From: Candidatus Eiseniibacteriota bacterium
Lineage (GTDB): Bacteria > Eisenbacteria > RBG-16-71-46 > CAIMUX01
NCBI GenBank assembly: GCA_016712505.1
Contig: JADJQY010000008.1
Coordinates: forward strand, 310,001 to 374,000
DNA: 64,000 nucleotides
Direction of reading: 5' to 3'
The first letter of the stretch is position 1. Each line of letters begins with the position of its first letter. Below, in pieces: positions 1 to 8,756 of this stretch. Under the pieces are notes generated by a model. The model did not search any database, was not told where the DNA came from, and saw only the letters and a program-made list of their open reading frames with translations. The translations under genes and the position numbers were made by a program.

Positions 1-638
1 TTCACCACCGCACGCTCGAGGAAGATGGTGTCGTTGCCAAACGACCGGCCGGCCTCGCCGCGGGCCAGGACCACGTTGGTCCGGACCTCATCGGCGTTCT
101 TGCAGAAGCGCATTCCCTTGCCGCCTCCTCCGAACGCCGCTTTGAGCAGCACGGGGTAGCCGACCTTTTCCGCCCACTGGACCGCCACCTCCGGATCAGC
201 CGGGAGCGGGGGAGACCCAGGGACCACCGGGACGTTGGCCTTCTGTGCCGCCTCACGGGCTGCGGTTTTCGAGCCCATCGCGCGCATCGCCGCGGCCGAC
301 GGGCCGACGAAGGAAAGGCCGTTCTCGACGCACGCCGTGGGGAGCGCTTCGTTCTCGCTCAGGAAGCCGTAGCCCGGGTGGAGGTGGGTCGCCCGCCCCT
401 TCCGCGCCGCCTCGAGGAGGTTCGGAATGCGCAGATAGCTTTCCGAAGAGGGAGCCGGTCCGATGGGGTAGGCCTCGTCGGCCATGGCCACGTGCGGGGC
501 GAGTCGATCGGCATCGGAGTAGACCGCGATCGTCTTCCAGCCCTCGTCCTTGGCGCCCCGGATGATCCGGAGCGCGATCTCGCCGCGATTCGCGACCAGG
601 AGTCGCGGAGGGTTCGCGGGATCGAACTTCGATTTCAT
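1..638 (-). CDS. accC: Acyl-CoA (acetyl/propionyl-CoA) carboxylase, biotin carboxylase subunit, 5' part
   Basis: The N-terminal 212 residues of a biotin carboxylase are visible; the rest lies beyond the left edge. The enzyme carboxylates biotin using ATP and bicarbonate in the cytoplasm. Visible landmarks are the N-terminal LLVANRGEIA fold signature (residues 13-22), HPGYGFLSEN (87-96) and the glycine-rich ATP-grasp loop GGGGKGMR (170-177). The ATG at 636-638 has a GGAGG ribosome-binding site just upstream. It lies 65 bases downstream of the carboxyltransferase gene on the same strand, so both subunits probably share a transcript. Whether it carries a fused biotin-carrier domain (PccA type) cannot be seen. 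Confidence 0.93.
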   Translation of the reverse strand, partial: MKSKFDPANPPRLLVANRGEIALRIIRGAKDEGWKTIAVYSDADRLAPHVAMADEAYPIGPAPSSESYLRIPNLLEAARKGRATHLHPGYGFLSENEALPTACVENGLSFVGPSAAAMRAMGSKTAAREAAQKANVPVVPGSPPLPADPEVAVQWAEKVGYPVLLKAAFGGGGKGMRFCKNADEVRTNVVLARGEAGRSFGNDTIFLERAVV

Positions 639-703
639 GTTTCCTCCCTGCGCCGATCCGGAGGACCGGCGCGGAAACCAAGGTGAAGGAACCCCGAGGC
701 GAT

Positions 704-2377
704 CTAGAGCGGGATGTTGCCGTGCTTCTTCCTCGGGTTCTCCACGCGCTTGTTCTCCAGCATGGCGAGGGCGGCGATCAGTCGCGGCCGCGTCTCGTGC
801 GGGATGATGACGTCATCGAGGTAGCCGAGCGAGGCGGCGACGTACGGATTGGCGAAGGTGGCGTTGTAGTCGTTCACCAGCTCCTTCTCCTTCTCCTTCT
901 TCGCGGCGGCGTCGCCCGCGGTCTCGATCTCCTTGCGGAAGATGATCCGGACCGCGCCGTCGGCTCCCATGACCGCAATCTCCGCGTTCGGCCAGGCGAC
1001 GTTGTAGTCACCCCGGATGTGCTTCGACGACATCACGTCGTAGGCGCCTCCGTAGGCCTTGCGGGTGATGACGGTCAGCTTGGGCACGGTCGCCTCGCAG
1101 TAGGCGTAAAGCAGCTTCGCCCCGTGCTTGATCACCCCGCCCCATTCCTGAGCGGTGCCCGGGAGGAATCCCGGAACATCCTCGAAGGTGATGATCGGGA
1201 TGTTGAAGGCGTCGCAGAAGCGGACGAAGCGGGCCGCCTTGATCGAGCTGTCGATGTCGAGGACGCCGGCCAGTACCTTTGGCTGATCGGCGACCAGACC
1301 GACCACCCGGCCGCCCATGCGGGCGAAGCCGATCACGATGTTGGCCGCGTAGTGCTCCTGCACCTCGAAGAACGACTCCTTGTCGACGATCCGGGTGATC
1401 ACGTCCTTGATGTCGTACGGCTTGTTCGGCTCCGGCGGGACGATCTGGTCGAGATCCTCGTCCATCCGGTCCGAGGGATCGTCGGTCGCGCGGTAGGGCG
1501 GATCCTCCATGTTGTTCTGCGGGAGGTAGGAGAGCAGTTTCTTGGTCGTCTCGATGCAGTCGACGTCGTCCTTGGTCGCGAAGTGGGCCACGCCCGACTT
1601 CGTGTTGTGCGACATCGCCCCGCCCAGGTCCTCGAACGAGACCTCTTCGTTGGTCACCGCCTTGATCACGTCCGGTCCGGTGACGAACATGTGGCTCGTT
1701 CCCTCGACCATCAGGGTGAAGTCGGTAATCGCCGGCGAATAGACCGCGCCCCCGGCGCAGGGCCCAAGCACGGCCGAGATCTGCGGGATGACTCCCGAGG
1801 CGAGGGTGTTGCGCAGGAACACCTCGGCATAGCCGGCCAGGGAGAGCACTCCCTCCTGGATGCGGGCGCCGCCGGAGTCGTTGAGTCCGATCACCGGCGC
1901 GCCGTTCTGCATGGCGAGATCCATGATGTCGCAGATCTTCCGCGCGTTCGACTCCGAGAGGGTGCCGCCGAAGACGGTGAAGTCCTGGGCGAAGACGTAG
2001 ACCCCGCGTCCGTTGATCGTGCCGTAGCCTGCGACCACACCGTCGCCGGCCACCCGGCGCTTCTCCATCCCGAAGTCGATGCAGCGGTGCTGGACGAAGA
2101 CGCCCCGCTCCTGGAACGAGCCAGGGTCGACCAGCGCGAGGACCCGTTCGCGCGCGGTCAGGCGGCCCTGCGAGCGGATCTTCTCCTGCTTGTCGAGACC
2201 TCCACCGGCCTCGACCTCGCGACGGCGATGCTCGAGGTTCTCGATCCTCTCCTTCATCGTGGGGACGCCGTTGGTGGTGTTGGGAGTTTCAGCACGCGGC
2301 GCGCTCGCGGGCGCGGCGGGGGTGGAACGACTGGCCTCGCCGGCGGTCGTCCCGGGGGATTCGGATTCGTAACTCAC
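704..2377 (-). CDS. pccB: Acyl-CoA (propionyl-CoA) carboxylase, carboxyltransferase (beta) subunit
   Basis: This 557-residue protein is a carboxyltransferase that moves CO2 from biotin to a short acyl-CoA, most likely propionyl- or acetyl-CoA. It shows the paired crotonase-like halves of the family, including LNDSGGARIQEGV, GPCAGGAVYSPAITDF in the first half and FEDVPGFLPGTAQE, RKAYGGAYDVMSSK in the second. The C-terminus ends RKKHGNIPL, usual for PccB/MmdA-type proteins. The GTG at 2377 is chosen because AAGGAGG precedes it. It adds about 40 Ala/Pro/Thr-rich residues before MKERIENL (ATG at 2257), where relatives usually begin; that inner ATG lacks a clear ribosome-binding site. It forms an operon with the biotin carboxylase gene downstream. 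Confidence 0.95.
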   Translation of the reverse strand: MSYESESPGTTAGEASRSTPAAPASAPRAETPNTTNGVPTMKERIENLEHRRREVEAGGGLDKQEKIRSQGRLTARERVLALVDPGSFQERGVFVQHRCIDFGMEKRRVAGDGVVAGYGTINGRGVYVFAQDFTVFGGTLSESNARKICDIMDLAMQNGAPVIGLNDSGGARIQEGVLSLAGYAEVFLRNTLASGVIPQISAVLGPCAGGAVYSPAITDFTLMVEGTSHMFVTGPDVIKAVTNEEVSFEDLGGAMSHNTKSGVAHFATKDDVDCIETTKKLLSYLPQNNMEDPPYRATDDPSDRMDEDLDQIVPPEPNKPYDIKDVITRIVDKESFFEVQEHYAANIVIGFARMGGRVVGLVADQPKVLAGVLDIDSSIKAARFVRFCDAFNIPIITFEDVPGFLPGTAQEWGGVIKHGAKLLYAYCEATVPKLTVITRKAYGGAYDVMSSKHIRGDYNVAWPNAEIAVMGADGAVRIIFRKEIETAGDAAAKKEKEKELVNDYNATFANPYVAASLGYLDDVIIPHETRPRLIAALAMLENKRVENPRKKHGNIPL

Positions 2378-2683
2378 AGGTGCCTCCTTACGGATTGCCG
2401 GGGGGTCGCGACTCGACCCGCCTCAGAAAACTGGATGGCCTCTGTACACGGACACCGCACCATACTCGGAGCGTCCGCGCTGGCCTCGAAGCCGGGGGGC
2501 CAGGGGCACGCAGGCCATGTTCTGCCCCTCGTCTCGGAGGGTCAACGATCTTGTGAACTTATGCACGAACTCCGGGCGGCCGCCGGGTTAGACACGCGCG
2601 GACGGCTGGCCCTCTGGGGCCCGTTCGGCCTATGCTGCGGGGCACGTCCCGACTTTGTTGCGATAGCGACTCAAACGAAGCGC
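2378..2683. other. Divergent intergenic region between pccB and exbB
   Basis: These 306 bases separate two divergently transcribed genes, so promoters for both directions should lie here. I see no convincing -35/-10 pair and no gene. The plus-strand reading frame that crosses this region is only the open antisense frame of pccB running into exbB. Confidence 0.5.
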
Positions 2684-3367
2684 ATGGAGGGCTTCTTGGA
2701 ACATATTCTGACGGCGGGACCGGTGGTCAAGGCAGTGCTCCTGCTGCTGCTCGGAGCCTCGGTCTTCTCCTGGGCCGTCATTGCGGAGCGGACGATGCGG
2801 CTGCGCGCCGCTCGAGCGCAGGACCAGAGCTTCCTCGCCACCTTCCGCACGCGCGAAGATCTGCGCGATTCCTGGCTGCTGGCCGGCCAGCTCAGCCGTT
2901 CTCCGATTGCTGCCGTCTACCGCGCCGCCTATGAGCAGATGGAGGCCCAGGGGGGGCGCGGGGCGAGCGAGCCGGTGCTTCGGGCGGCCAACCGGGGGGC
3001 GAGCGAACAGGTGATGGAGCTGGAGCGAAACGTCGGCGTGCTGGCCACGATCGCCAGCGCCACCCCGTTCGTCGGACTGTTCGGAACGGTCTGGGGGATC
3101 ATGACCGCCTTCGCCGACATCGGGGCGAAGGGCTCGGCCGATCTCGCGGTGGTCGCGCCCGGGATTTCGGAGGCGCTGATCACCACCGCCGCCGGCCTGG
3201 CGGCGGCCATTCCGGCCGTGGTGGCCTACAACCACTTTGCGCACAAGATCCGGATCCACGCGGTCGGCATGGAGAACTTCGCCCAGGATCTCCTCACCCG
3301 AATCGAGGTCGGTCCGGCGCGACCCGCGTCCAGCGGTGCCGGATCGTACGAGGCCAGCCGGCGATGA
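2684..3367 (+). CDS. exbB: MotA/TolQ/ExbB proton channel family protein
   Basis: This is a 227-residue inner-membrane subunit of a proton-driven ExbB/TolQ-type motor that energises outer-membrane processes. Three membrane segments are visible at about residues 12-33, 120-142 and 163-183. The conserved ATPFVGLFGTVWGIM stretch lies at 126-140 and the family pattern GISEALITTAAGL at 160-172. The frame is open far upstream because of antisense over pccB; the ATG at 2684 (MEGFLEHIL) is chosen because family homology starts there, although its ribosome-binding site is weak. It overlaps exbD by four bases (ATGA), so the two are translationally coupled. No TonB or TolA gene follows, so ExbB versus TolQ is undecided. 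Confidence 0.92.
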   Translation: MEGFLEHILTAGPVVKAVLLLLLGASVFSWAVIAERTMRLRAARAQDQSFLATFRTREDLRDSWLLAGQLSRSPIAAVYRAAYEQMEAQGGRGASEPVLRAANRGASEQVMELERNVGVLATIASATPFVGLFGTVWGIMTAFADIGAKGSADLAVVAPGISEALITTAAGLAAAIPAVVAYNHFAHKIRIHAVGMENFAQDLLTRIEVGPARPASSGAGSYEASRR

Positions 3368-3795
3368 TGGGGCCTACCCGTCCGAGTTCCGCCGCGTCCA
3401 CTCCGAGCACGCTGGCCGAGATCAACGTGACCCCGCTGGTCGACGTGATGCTGGTCCTGCTGATCATCTTCATGGTTTGCGCCCCGCTGATGCACAAGGG
3501 GCTCGAAGTGAACCTCCCCACGGCCAAAGGGGAAGGGCTGGCCCAGAAGGAGGACCACGTGGTGATCAAGATCACCGCGGCCGAGGCACTCTTCTGGAAC
3601 GAGAGCCCGATCAGCTGGGAGTCGCTCGATGGGCGCCTGCGCAGTGAATCGGAGGCCAACCCTGGGCTCAAGCTGTATCTCGAGGCCGATCAGACCGTCC
3701 CCTACGGCAAGGTGGCGGAGCTGATCGCCGGCGCGCGCGAGGCCGGCGTGACGCAGCTCGGCCTGGTGACCCGCGAGCCGAAGAAACCGCGCTGA
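3364..3795 (+). CDS. exbD: ExbD/TolR family biopolymer transport protein
   Basis: The 143-residue protein has the single N-terminal membrane anchor and periplasmic domain of ExbD/TolR. The signature TPLVDVMLVLLIIFM (about residues 23-37) includes the conserved membrane Asp used for proton movement. The periplasmic tail ends in the usual sequence (YGKVAELIAGAREAGVTQLGLVT). The start codon overlaps the exbB stop, indicating an obligate partner. No terminator is obvious in the 188-base gap before the next gene. Confidence 0.93.
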   Translation: MMGPTRPSSAASTPSTLAEINVTPLVDVMLVLLIIFMVCAPLMHKGLEVNLPTAKGEGLAQKEDHVVIKITAAEALFWNESPISWESLDGRLRSESEANPGLKLYLEADQTVPYGKVAELIAGAREAGVTQLGLVTREPKKPR

Positions 3796-3998
3796 CCGAC
3801 CGGTCGCGGCGGCCAGGAAAGCCTTGAGTCGTCGCGCGCGGCCCGCATAGAGTCCAGGCTCCCGCCGGCGGAGTTCGCCGTCGTTCCACCCGTCCTCCCG
3901 TCCCGGAACCGGGCTCGCGGGATCGGCCGGGAGACCCAGTACGGTCCCAGGTAGAAGGATCGCGCCGGCGCGAGCGCGCCGACGTGCAAGAGGTGCGC

Positions 3999-5214
3999 GT
4001 GTCCGCAAACGACCTCGTCATCGTGGCCGCTCGGCGGACGCCGATCGGGCGCTTTCTCGGAAGCCTGGCGGGGCAGACCGGGGTCGACCTTGGCCTGACT
4101 GCCGCCCAGGCGGCACTTGCGGATCTCCGCGCGCAGGGCCTGACGGAGCTGCCGAACCCGCGAGTGGTGTTCGGCTCCGCGCGTCCGGCCGGCACCGGAC
4201 CAATCCCGCGCGGCAGCTCGCGGTCCGCGCCGGCCTCGGCCATGGCGTGGTCGCCTCGACGGTCAATATGGCCTGTGCCTCCGGCATGGAGGCGGTTGCC
4301 CAGGGGGCCCGCCTGTTGCTTGCGGATGAGGCCCGCGCCGTGCTGGTCGGCGGGATGGAGGCGATGAGTCGGGTGCCGTTTCTCCTCGATCGCATGCGGA
4401 CCGGCTACCGGCTGGGCCACGCGCCGGTCGACGACGGCATGTACCGCGACGGCTTCCTCTGCCCCCTGTCGGGGAAGATCATGGGCGAGACCGCCGAGAC
4501 CCTGGCCCGCGAGTATGCGATCTCCCGCCAGGAGCAGGACGCCTTCGCCCTGGAGAGCCAAGAACGGGCAGCGCGCGCGCTGGCCGAGGGCCGCTTCCGG
4601 AGCGAGATCGCCCCGGTGGCTTTGACCACGAAGGCCGGGACCCAGGGGTTCACCCTCGACGAGCACGCGCGCGCCGATACCACGCCCGCCAGCCTGGCCA
4701 AGTTGCCCCCGGTGTTCGCCGCGGACGGCAGTGTCACCGCGGGGAACAGCTCCGGCATCACCGACGGAGCGGCCGCGCTCATCCTGATGCGGCGGATCGA
4801 AGCCGAGGCGCACGGACTCGATGTGCTTGCGGTGCTCCGGGCCTGGCGGAGCGCCGGGGTCGACCCCGCACGGATGGGGATTGGCCCCGTTCCGGTGGTG
4901 CGCGCACTGGTCGAAGCTGACGGTCTGCCGCTCGACCGCTACGACCTGGTGGAACTGAACGGGGCGTTCGCGGCCCAGGTGATCGCCTGCGATCGCGAGT
5001 TGCACTTCGATCGCGCGGTTGAACGTGAACGGAGGGCCATCGCCCTCGGCCCCCGGTCGGGGCGAGCGGTGCGCGTATTCTGGTGACTTTGATCCACGAG
5101 TTGCGCAGGCGCGGCGGCGGGCGGGGCCTGGCCACGCTGTGTGTCTCCGGCGGCATGGGACTCGCGATGTCCATCGAAGTGAGCCCAAGCTCGATCGGAG
5201 TCCGGCCTGCATAG
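3999..5214 (+). pseudogene. Acetyl-CoA C-acyltransferase (thiolase), interrupted by several frameshifts
   Basis: A full-length thiolase can be reconstructed only by crossing at least four indels. One C is missing at about 4,200 (expected ...GTGPNPARQLAVRAG). There is a net +1 at about 5,017 before NVNGG. One G is missing at about 5,036 (GG|AIALG), and one base is missing at about 5,052 inside the catalytic GHP histidine codon. Between these the protein is well conserved: RRTPIGRF at the start, the nucleophile context NMACASGMEAV, and CVSGGMGLAM near the end. The usual NEAFA reads NGAFA. GTG at 3999 follows AAGAGG; GTG at 3984 is the alternative. Either a decaying paralogue of the intact thiolase at 6,148 or a patch of sequencing error. 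Confidence 0.8.
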
Positions 5215-5250
5215 ACGCGGTGCACCCTTTTGTGCCGTGAGGAGAGAACG

Positions 5251-6032
5251 ATGAGCTACGTCAATCTGTCGATCGCAACGCGGGAGCAGTGGTGGGAGGT
5301 GACGATCACCCGGCCCGAAGCGCTCAACGCGCTCAACGATCAGGTGCTGCGGGATCTCGAGGCGATGGTCGCCGCAGTCCGGGCCGATCACAGCGTGCGC
5401 GGTGTGATCCTGACCGGCGCGGGCGAGAAGGCGTTCGTGGCCGGGGCCGATATCAAGGAGCTGGCGGACCTCGACCTCGCCGGGGCGACCGCCTATGCCA
5501 AGCGGGGACAGGCGCTGTTCAACTCGATCGAGAGCCTCGACCGCCCGGTGATTGCCGCGGTGAATGGCTTTGCCCTCGGTGGCGGGTGCGAACTCGCGCT
5601 GGCCTGTCATCTCCGGGTTCTCGCGTCGACCGCCAAGATCGGTCTCCCCGAGGTGAGCCTGGGCGTGATTCCGGGCTACGGCGGCACGCAGCGGCTGGCT
5701 CGATTGGTCGGCGTCGGACGGGCCCTCGAGCTCATCCTGACCGGAGATCCGATCCCGGCCGATGAGGCCCATCGACTCGGTGTGGCCAACAAGGTGGCCG
5801 AGCCCGCAGCGCTGCTCGACACCTGCCGCGCTCTCGCGGCCCGGATCTCGCTGCGCGGTCCGCGCGCCGTTTCCGATGCCCTGGCTGCCGTCCTCCGCGG
5901 GCGCGATCTCTCGATGCTCGACGCACTCGCACTCGAGGCCGATCACTTCGGACGGCTGGCCGAGACCCACGACTGGCACGAAGGCACCCCGCCTTCCTGG
6001 AGAAGCGCAAGCCGGCCTTCCAGGGCCGCTGA
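5251..6032 (+). pseudogene. Enoyl-CoA hydratase (crotonase family), 3' frameshift
   Basis: The product hydrates enoyl-CoA thioesters, a step of fatty-acid or propionate/butyrate metabolism. Crotonase landmarks are present: ITRPEALNALN, the oxyanion-hole motif AFVAGADIKEL, NGFALGGGCELALACH, and LPEVSLGVIPGYGGTQRL. ATG 5251 follows GAGGAGA. The reading frame loses one base near 5,988. After correction it ends in the typical tail AFLEKRKPAFQGR with a stop at 6,030-6,032. Uncorrected, the frame runs on into the next thiolase and gives a false 708-residue fusion. About 97% of the protein is intact, so this may be a functional gene with a sequencing error. Confidence 0.85.
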
Positions 6033-6147
6033 ATCAAAAGACGCGGACACCGCGGACGCCGAGGCCAAGATCCGGCATCCAAGCGGGGCCACGACCCGAA
6101 CCCGACCGACCCGATGGGCGCCTGGGTGCAGAGGAGAGGAGACGACG

Positions 6148-7356
6148 ATGATCGCCAAGGACAAGATTGCGATTCTGGGCGGTGCCCGCACCCCGATGGC
6201 GGAGTGGCAGACCGGGAGGCGCGGCGATGGCAAGAGCGGGGGGCTCTTCGCCGGGCTGAGCGCGCTCGACCTCGGGGCGGCGGCGGCGAAGGGGGCGTTG
6301 GCCCGGACCGGCGTGGCCACGAGCGAGATCGATCACGTGGTGATGGGAAACGCCCTCCAGACGAGCGGCGACGCGCTCTACGGCGCACGCCATGTGGCGC
6401 TCCGGGCGGGGCTCGATCCGTCCGTGCCGGCGCTCACCGTGAACCGGCTCTGCGGCTCGGGGATTCAGGCGCTGGTTTCGGCCGCGCAGATGATGCTGCT
6501 CGGGGAAGCGAAGGTGACGATCGCCGGCGGGATGGAGAATCTCTCGCAGGCGCCGCACGTGATCCGCGGCCTGCGGGCCGGGCTCAGGCTCGGCCACGCG
6601 CCGCTCGAGGATATGCTGATGGTCTCGCTCCTCGACACGACCTGCGGACTCCTGATGGCCCAGACCGCGGAGAAACTGGCCCGACGGTTCGAGATCTCAC
6701 GCCAGGCGCAGGACGAGTTCGCGCTCCTCTCCCAGCAACGGGCGGGAAAGGCGCAGGCCGCCGGTTACTTCCGGGAGGAGATCGCGCCGGTGACCGTCGC
6801 GCAGGGGAAGAACACGGTCGAGATGGCGGATGACGACCACCTGAAGGCTGACAGCACCATGGCGGGGTTGTCCGCCTTGCCGGCGGTCTTCTCCAAGGAC
6901 GGCTTCGTCACCGCGGGGAATGCTTCCGGCATCGTCGACGGCGGTTGCGCGCTGGTGCTGGCGCGCGAGGATGCCTTGGCCGGTCGCAGGCCGCTGGGCC
7001 GGATCCTCGGCTGGACCTCAGTCGGCGTCGAGCCGTCGGAGATGGGGATCGGTCCAGCTCCGGCGATCCGCAAGCTGTGTGACGAGGCGGGGCTCAAGGT
7101 GGCGGCGATCGACCGGTTCGAGATCAACGAGGCGTTTGCCGCGCAGTACCTGGCGGTGGAGCGCGACCTGGAGCTCGATCGGAACCGGGTCAACGTCAAC
7201 GGGGGGGCGATCGCCCTCGGGCATCCGCTCGGCGCGACCGGCGCGCGTCTCGTCCTGACCCTGCTGCACGAGCTCAGGCGCTCGGGCGGCGGTCGCGGGA
7301 TTGCCAGCGCCTGTATCGGCGGCGGACAGGGGATCGCCATGCTGGTCGAGGCGTGA
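6148..7356 (+). CDS. Acetyl-CoA C-acyltransferase (thiolase)
   Basis: An intact thiolase of 402 residues. It cleaves 3-ketoacyl-CoA, or condenses acetyl-CoA in reverse. The catalytic residues are all in place: Cys in VNRLCGSGIQAL, His in the NEAFAAQ region and GHPLGATGAR, and the second Cys in SACIGGGQGIAM. GAGGAGA lies upstream of ATG 6148. It follows the enoyl-CoA hydratase and the broken thiolase, so the block looks like a beta-oxidation or short-chain acyl-CoA operon that complements the acyl-CoA carboxylase on the opposite strand. Its stop overlaps the start of the next gene (TGATG). Confidence 0.95.
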   Translation: MIAKDKIAILGGARTPMAEWQTGRRGDGKSGGLFAGLSALDLGAAAAKGALARTGVATSEIDHVVMGNALQTSGDALYGARHVALRAGLDPSVPALTVNRLCGSGIQALVSAAQMMLLGEAKVTIAGGMENLSQAPHVIRGLRAGLRLGHAPLEDMLMVSLLDTTCGLLMAQTAEKLARRFEISRQAQDEFALLSQQRAGKAQAAGYFREEIAPVTVAQGKNTVEMADDDHLKADSTMAGLSALPAVFSKDGFVTAGNASGIVDGGCALVLAREDALAGRRPLGRILGWTSVGVEPSEMGIGPAPAIRKLCDEAGLKVAAIDRFEINEAFAAQYLAVERDLELDRNRVNVNGGAIALGHPLGATGARLVLTLLHELRRSGGGRGIASACIGGGQGIAMLVEA

Positions 7357-8468
7357 TGTCGACGGCGGCCACCGGAATCGCCATGGCGCGGGGAGACGGG
7401 AGCGCCGAGCGTCCGTACCGTCTGGCGGTGATTGCCGGGGACGGAGTCGGGCCCGAGGTGATGGCCCAGGCGCTCCGGATCCTCGAGCTGGTCGCGGAGA
7501 AGCGGGGCCTGCGGTTCGCCCTCACGCGCTACCCCTTCGGTTCCGAGCACTATCTGCGGACGAACGAGACCTTTCCGCCCGAGGCTCTGGAGGAGATCCG
7601 GGGCCACGACGCCGTGCTCCTTGGCGCGATCGGCGATCCCCGAATCGAGACCGGACTGCTGGAGCGGGCGATCATCGCCGGCCTTCGCTTCGGGCTCGAT
7701 CTCTACATCAACCTGCGTCCGGTGAAGCTCTACGCCGAGCACCTCTGCCCGCTCAAGGGGATCACCCCGGCCGACATCGACATGATGGTGGTTCGGGAGA
7801 ACACCGAGGACCTCTACACCGGGATGGGCGGCCACTTCAAACGCGGGACCCCGGACGAGGTGGCGCTCCAGGAGATGATCCTGACCCGCAAGGGGGCCGA
7901 CCGGCTATTCCGCTACGCGTACGAGCTGGCTCGGTCCCGGGAGCGGAAGAAGCTCACCCTGGTCGACAAGGCGAACGCGGTGCGGGCCTTCGATCTCTGG
8001 CGCCGGGCGTTCGCCGAGATCGGCGCCGAGTACCCGGACGTCTCCACCAATTGCCAGTATGTCGACGCTGCCTGTATGAACTTCGTGCGGGATCCCGGCT
8101 CGTACGACGTGATCGTGACCTCGAATGTCTTCGGCGACATCGTGACCGATCTGGGGGCGATGATCGCCGGTGGTATGGGGCTTGCAGCCTCGGGGAACCT
8201 GCACCCGGGCCAGGTCTCGCTCTTCGAGCCGATCCACGGATCGGCCCCGGACATCGCCGGGAAGAACCAGGCCTGCCCGCTGGCCGCGATCCTCTCGATC
8301 CAGATGCTGCTCGACTACCTGGGGCATCCCGGGGAAGGGCGGGCGATCGAGGCGGCGGTGGAGGGGGCGCTGGTCGAACTGGAGATCCCCTCGGCCCAGG
8401 CCGGGAACGGACTCTCGACCCAGGAGATGGGAAAGATCGTCGCCCGGCGGGTGGCTGCCCTCCTATAA
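7356..8468 (+). CDS. leuB: Isocitrate/isopropylmalate dehydrogenase family protein, probably 3-isopropylmalate dehydrogenase
   Basis: A 370-residue NAD-dependent beta-decarboxylating dehydrogenase. Family features are the N-terminal IAGDGVGPEVM, substrate-contact motif NLRPVKLYAE, VVRENTEDLYTG, catalytic region LTLVDKANAV, the metal-binding NVFGDIVTDLGAMIAGGMG, and EPIHGSAPDIAGKNQ. The order fits LeuB best, but no leuA, leuC or leuD is nearby, so tartrate/isocitrate-type relatives are possible. ATG 7356 overlaps the thiolase stop by one base; a GTG at 7353 and an inner ATG at 7383 are alternatives. Confidence 0.85.
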   Translation: MSTAATGIAMARGDGSAERPYRLAVIAGDGVGPEVMAQALRILELVAEKRGLRFALTRYPFGSEHYLRTNETFPPEALEEIRGHDAVLLGAIGDPRIETGLLERAIIAGLRFGLDLYINLRPVKLYAEHLCPLKGITPADIDMMVVRENTEDLYTGMGGHFKRGTPDEVALQEMILTRKGADRLFRYAYELARSRERKKLTLVDKANAVRAFDLWRRAFAEIGAEYPDVSTNCQYVDAACMNFVRDPGSYDVIVTSNVFGDIVTDLGAMIAGGMGLAASGNLHPGQVSLFEPIHGSAPDIAGKNQACPLAAILSIQMLLDYLGHPGEGRAIEAAVEGALVELEIPSAQAGNGLSTQEMGKIVARRVAALL

Positions 8469-8494
8469 TGCCCGGATTCCCAAGGGGCTTCCGG

Positions 8495-8579
8495 GCGAGA
8501 GTGGCGGAACTGGCAGACGCGCTGGATTTAGGTTCCAGTGAGGCAACTCGTGGGGGTTCAAGTCCCCCCTCTCGCACCA
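8495..8579 (+). tRNA. tRNA-Leu (anticodon UAG)
   Basis: A class II tRNA of 85 nt with acceptor arms GCGAGAG/CTCTCGC, a long variable arm, T-arm sequence GGTTCAAGTCC and an encoded CCA. The anticodon loop TTTAGGT between CTGGA and TCCAG gives UAG. It lies between the leuB-like gene and tig. Confidence 0.97.
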
Positions 8580-8756
8580 TTCGGACGGCGGTCGGTCTCC
8601 ACGCGAGGCGCGCCGGGTGAAGAGGGTCGGTTCCGCCGACCGCGGGACGGCTCTGAAGGATCGAGTTTCGACGAGAGGATTTTCGTCGCGGGTAGAGAAG
8701 CGCGCTGCTCCCGCCGGAGGCGGAACGCGCGCGGGAGATGAGGACGGAGGAACGTT

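Noticed and set aside
683..2683. Long plus-strand frame running over pccB into exbB (894 codons in total)
   Set aside because: Up to about 2,680 it is exactly antisense to the well-conserved carboxyltransferase; only the last 227 codons are the ExbB gene.
5230..7356. Enoyl-CoA hydratase-thiolase fusion protein
   Set aside because: The join depends on a single missing base; both genes have their own starts, and the linker translation is not protein-like.
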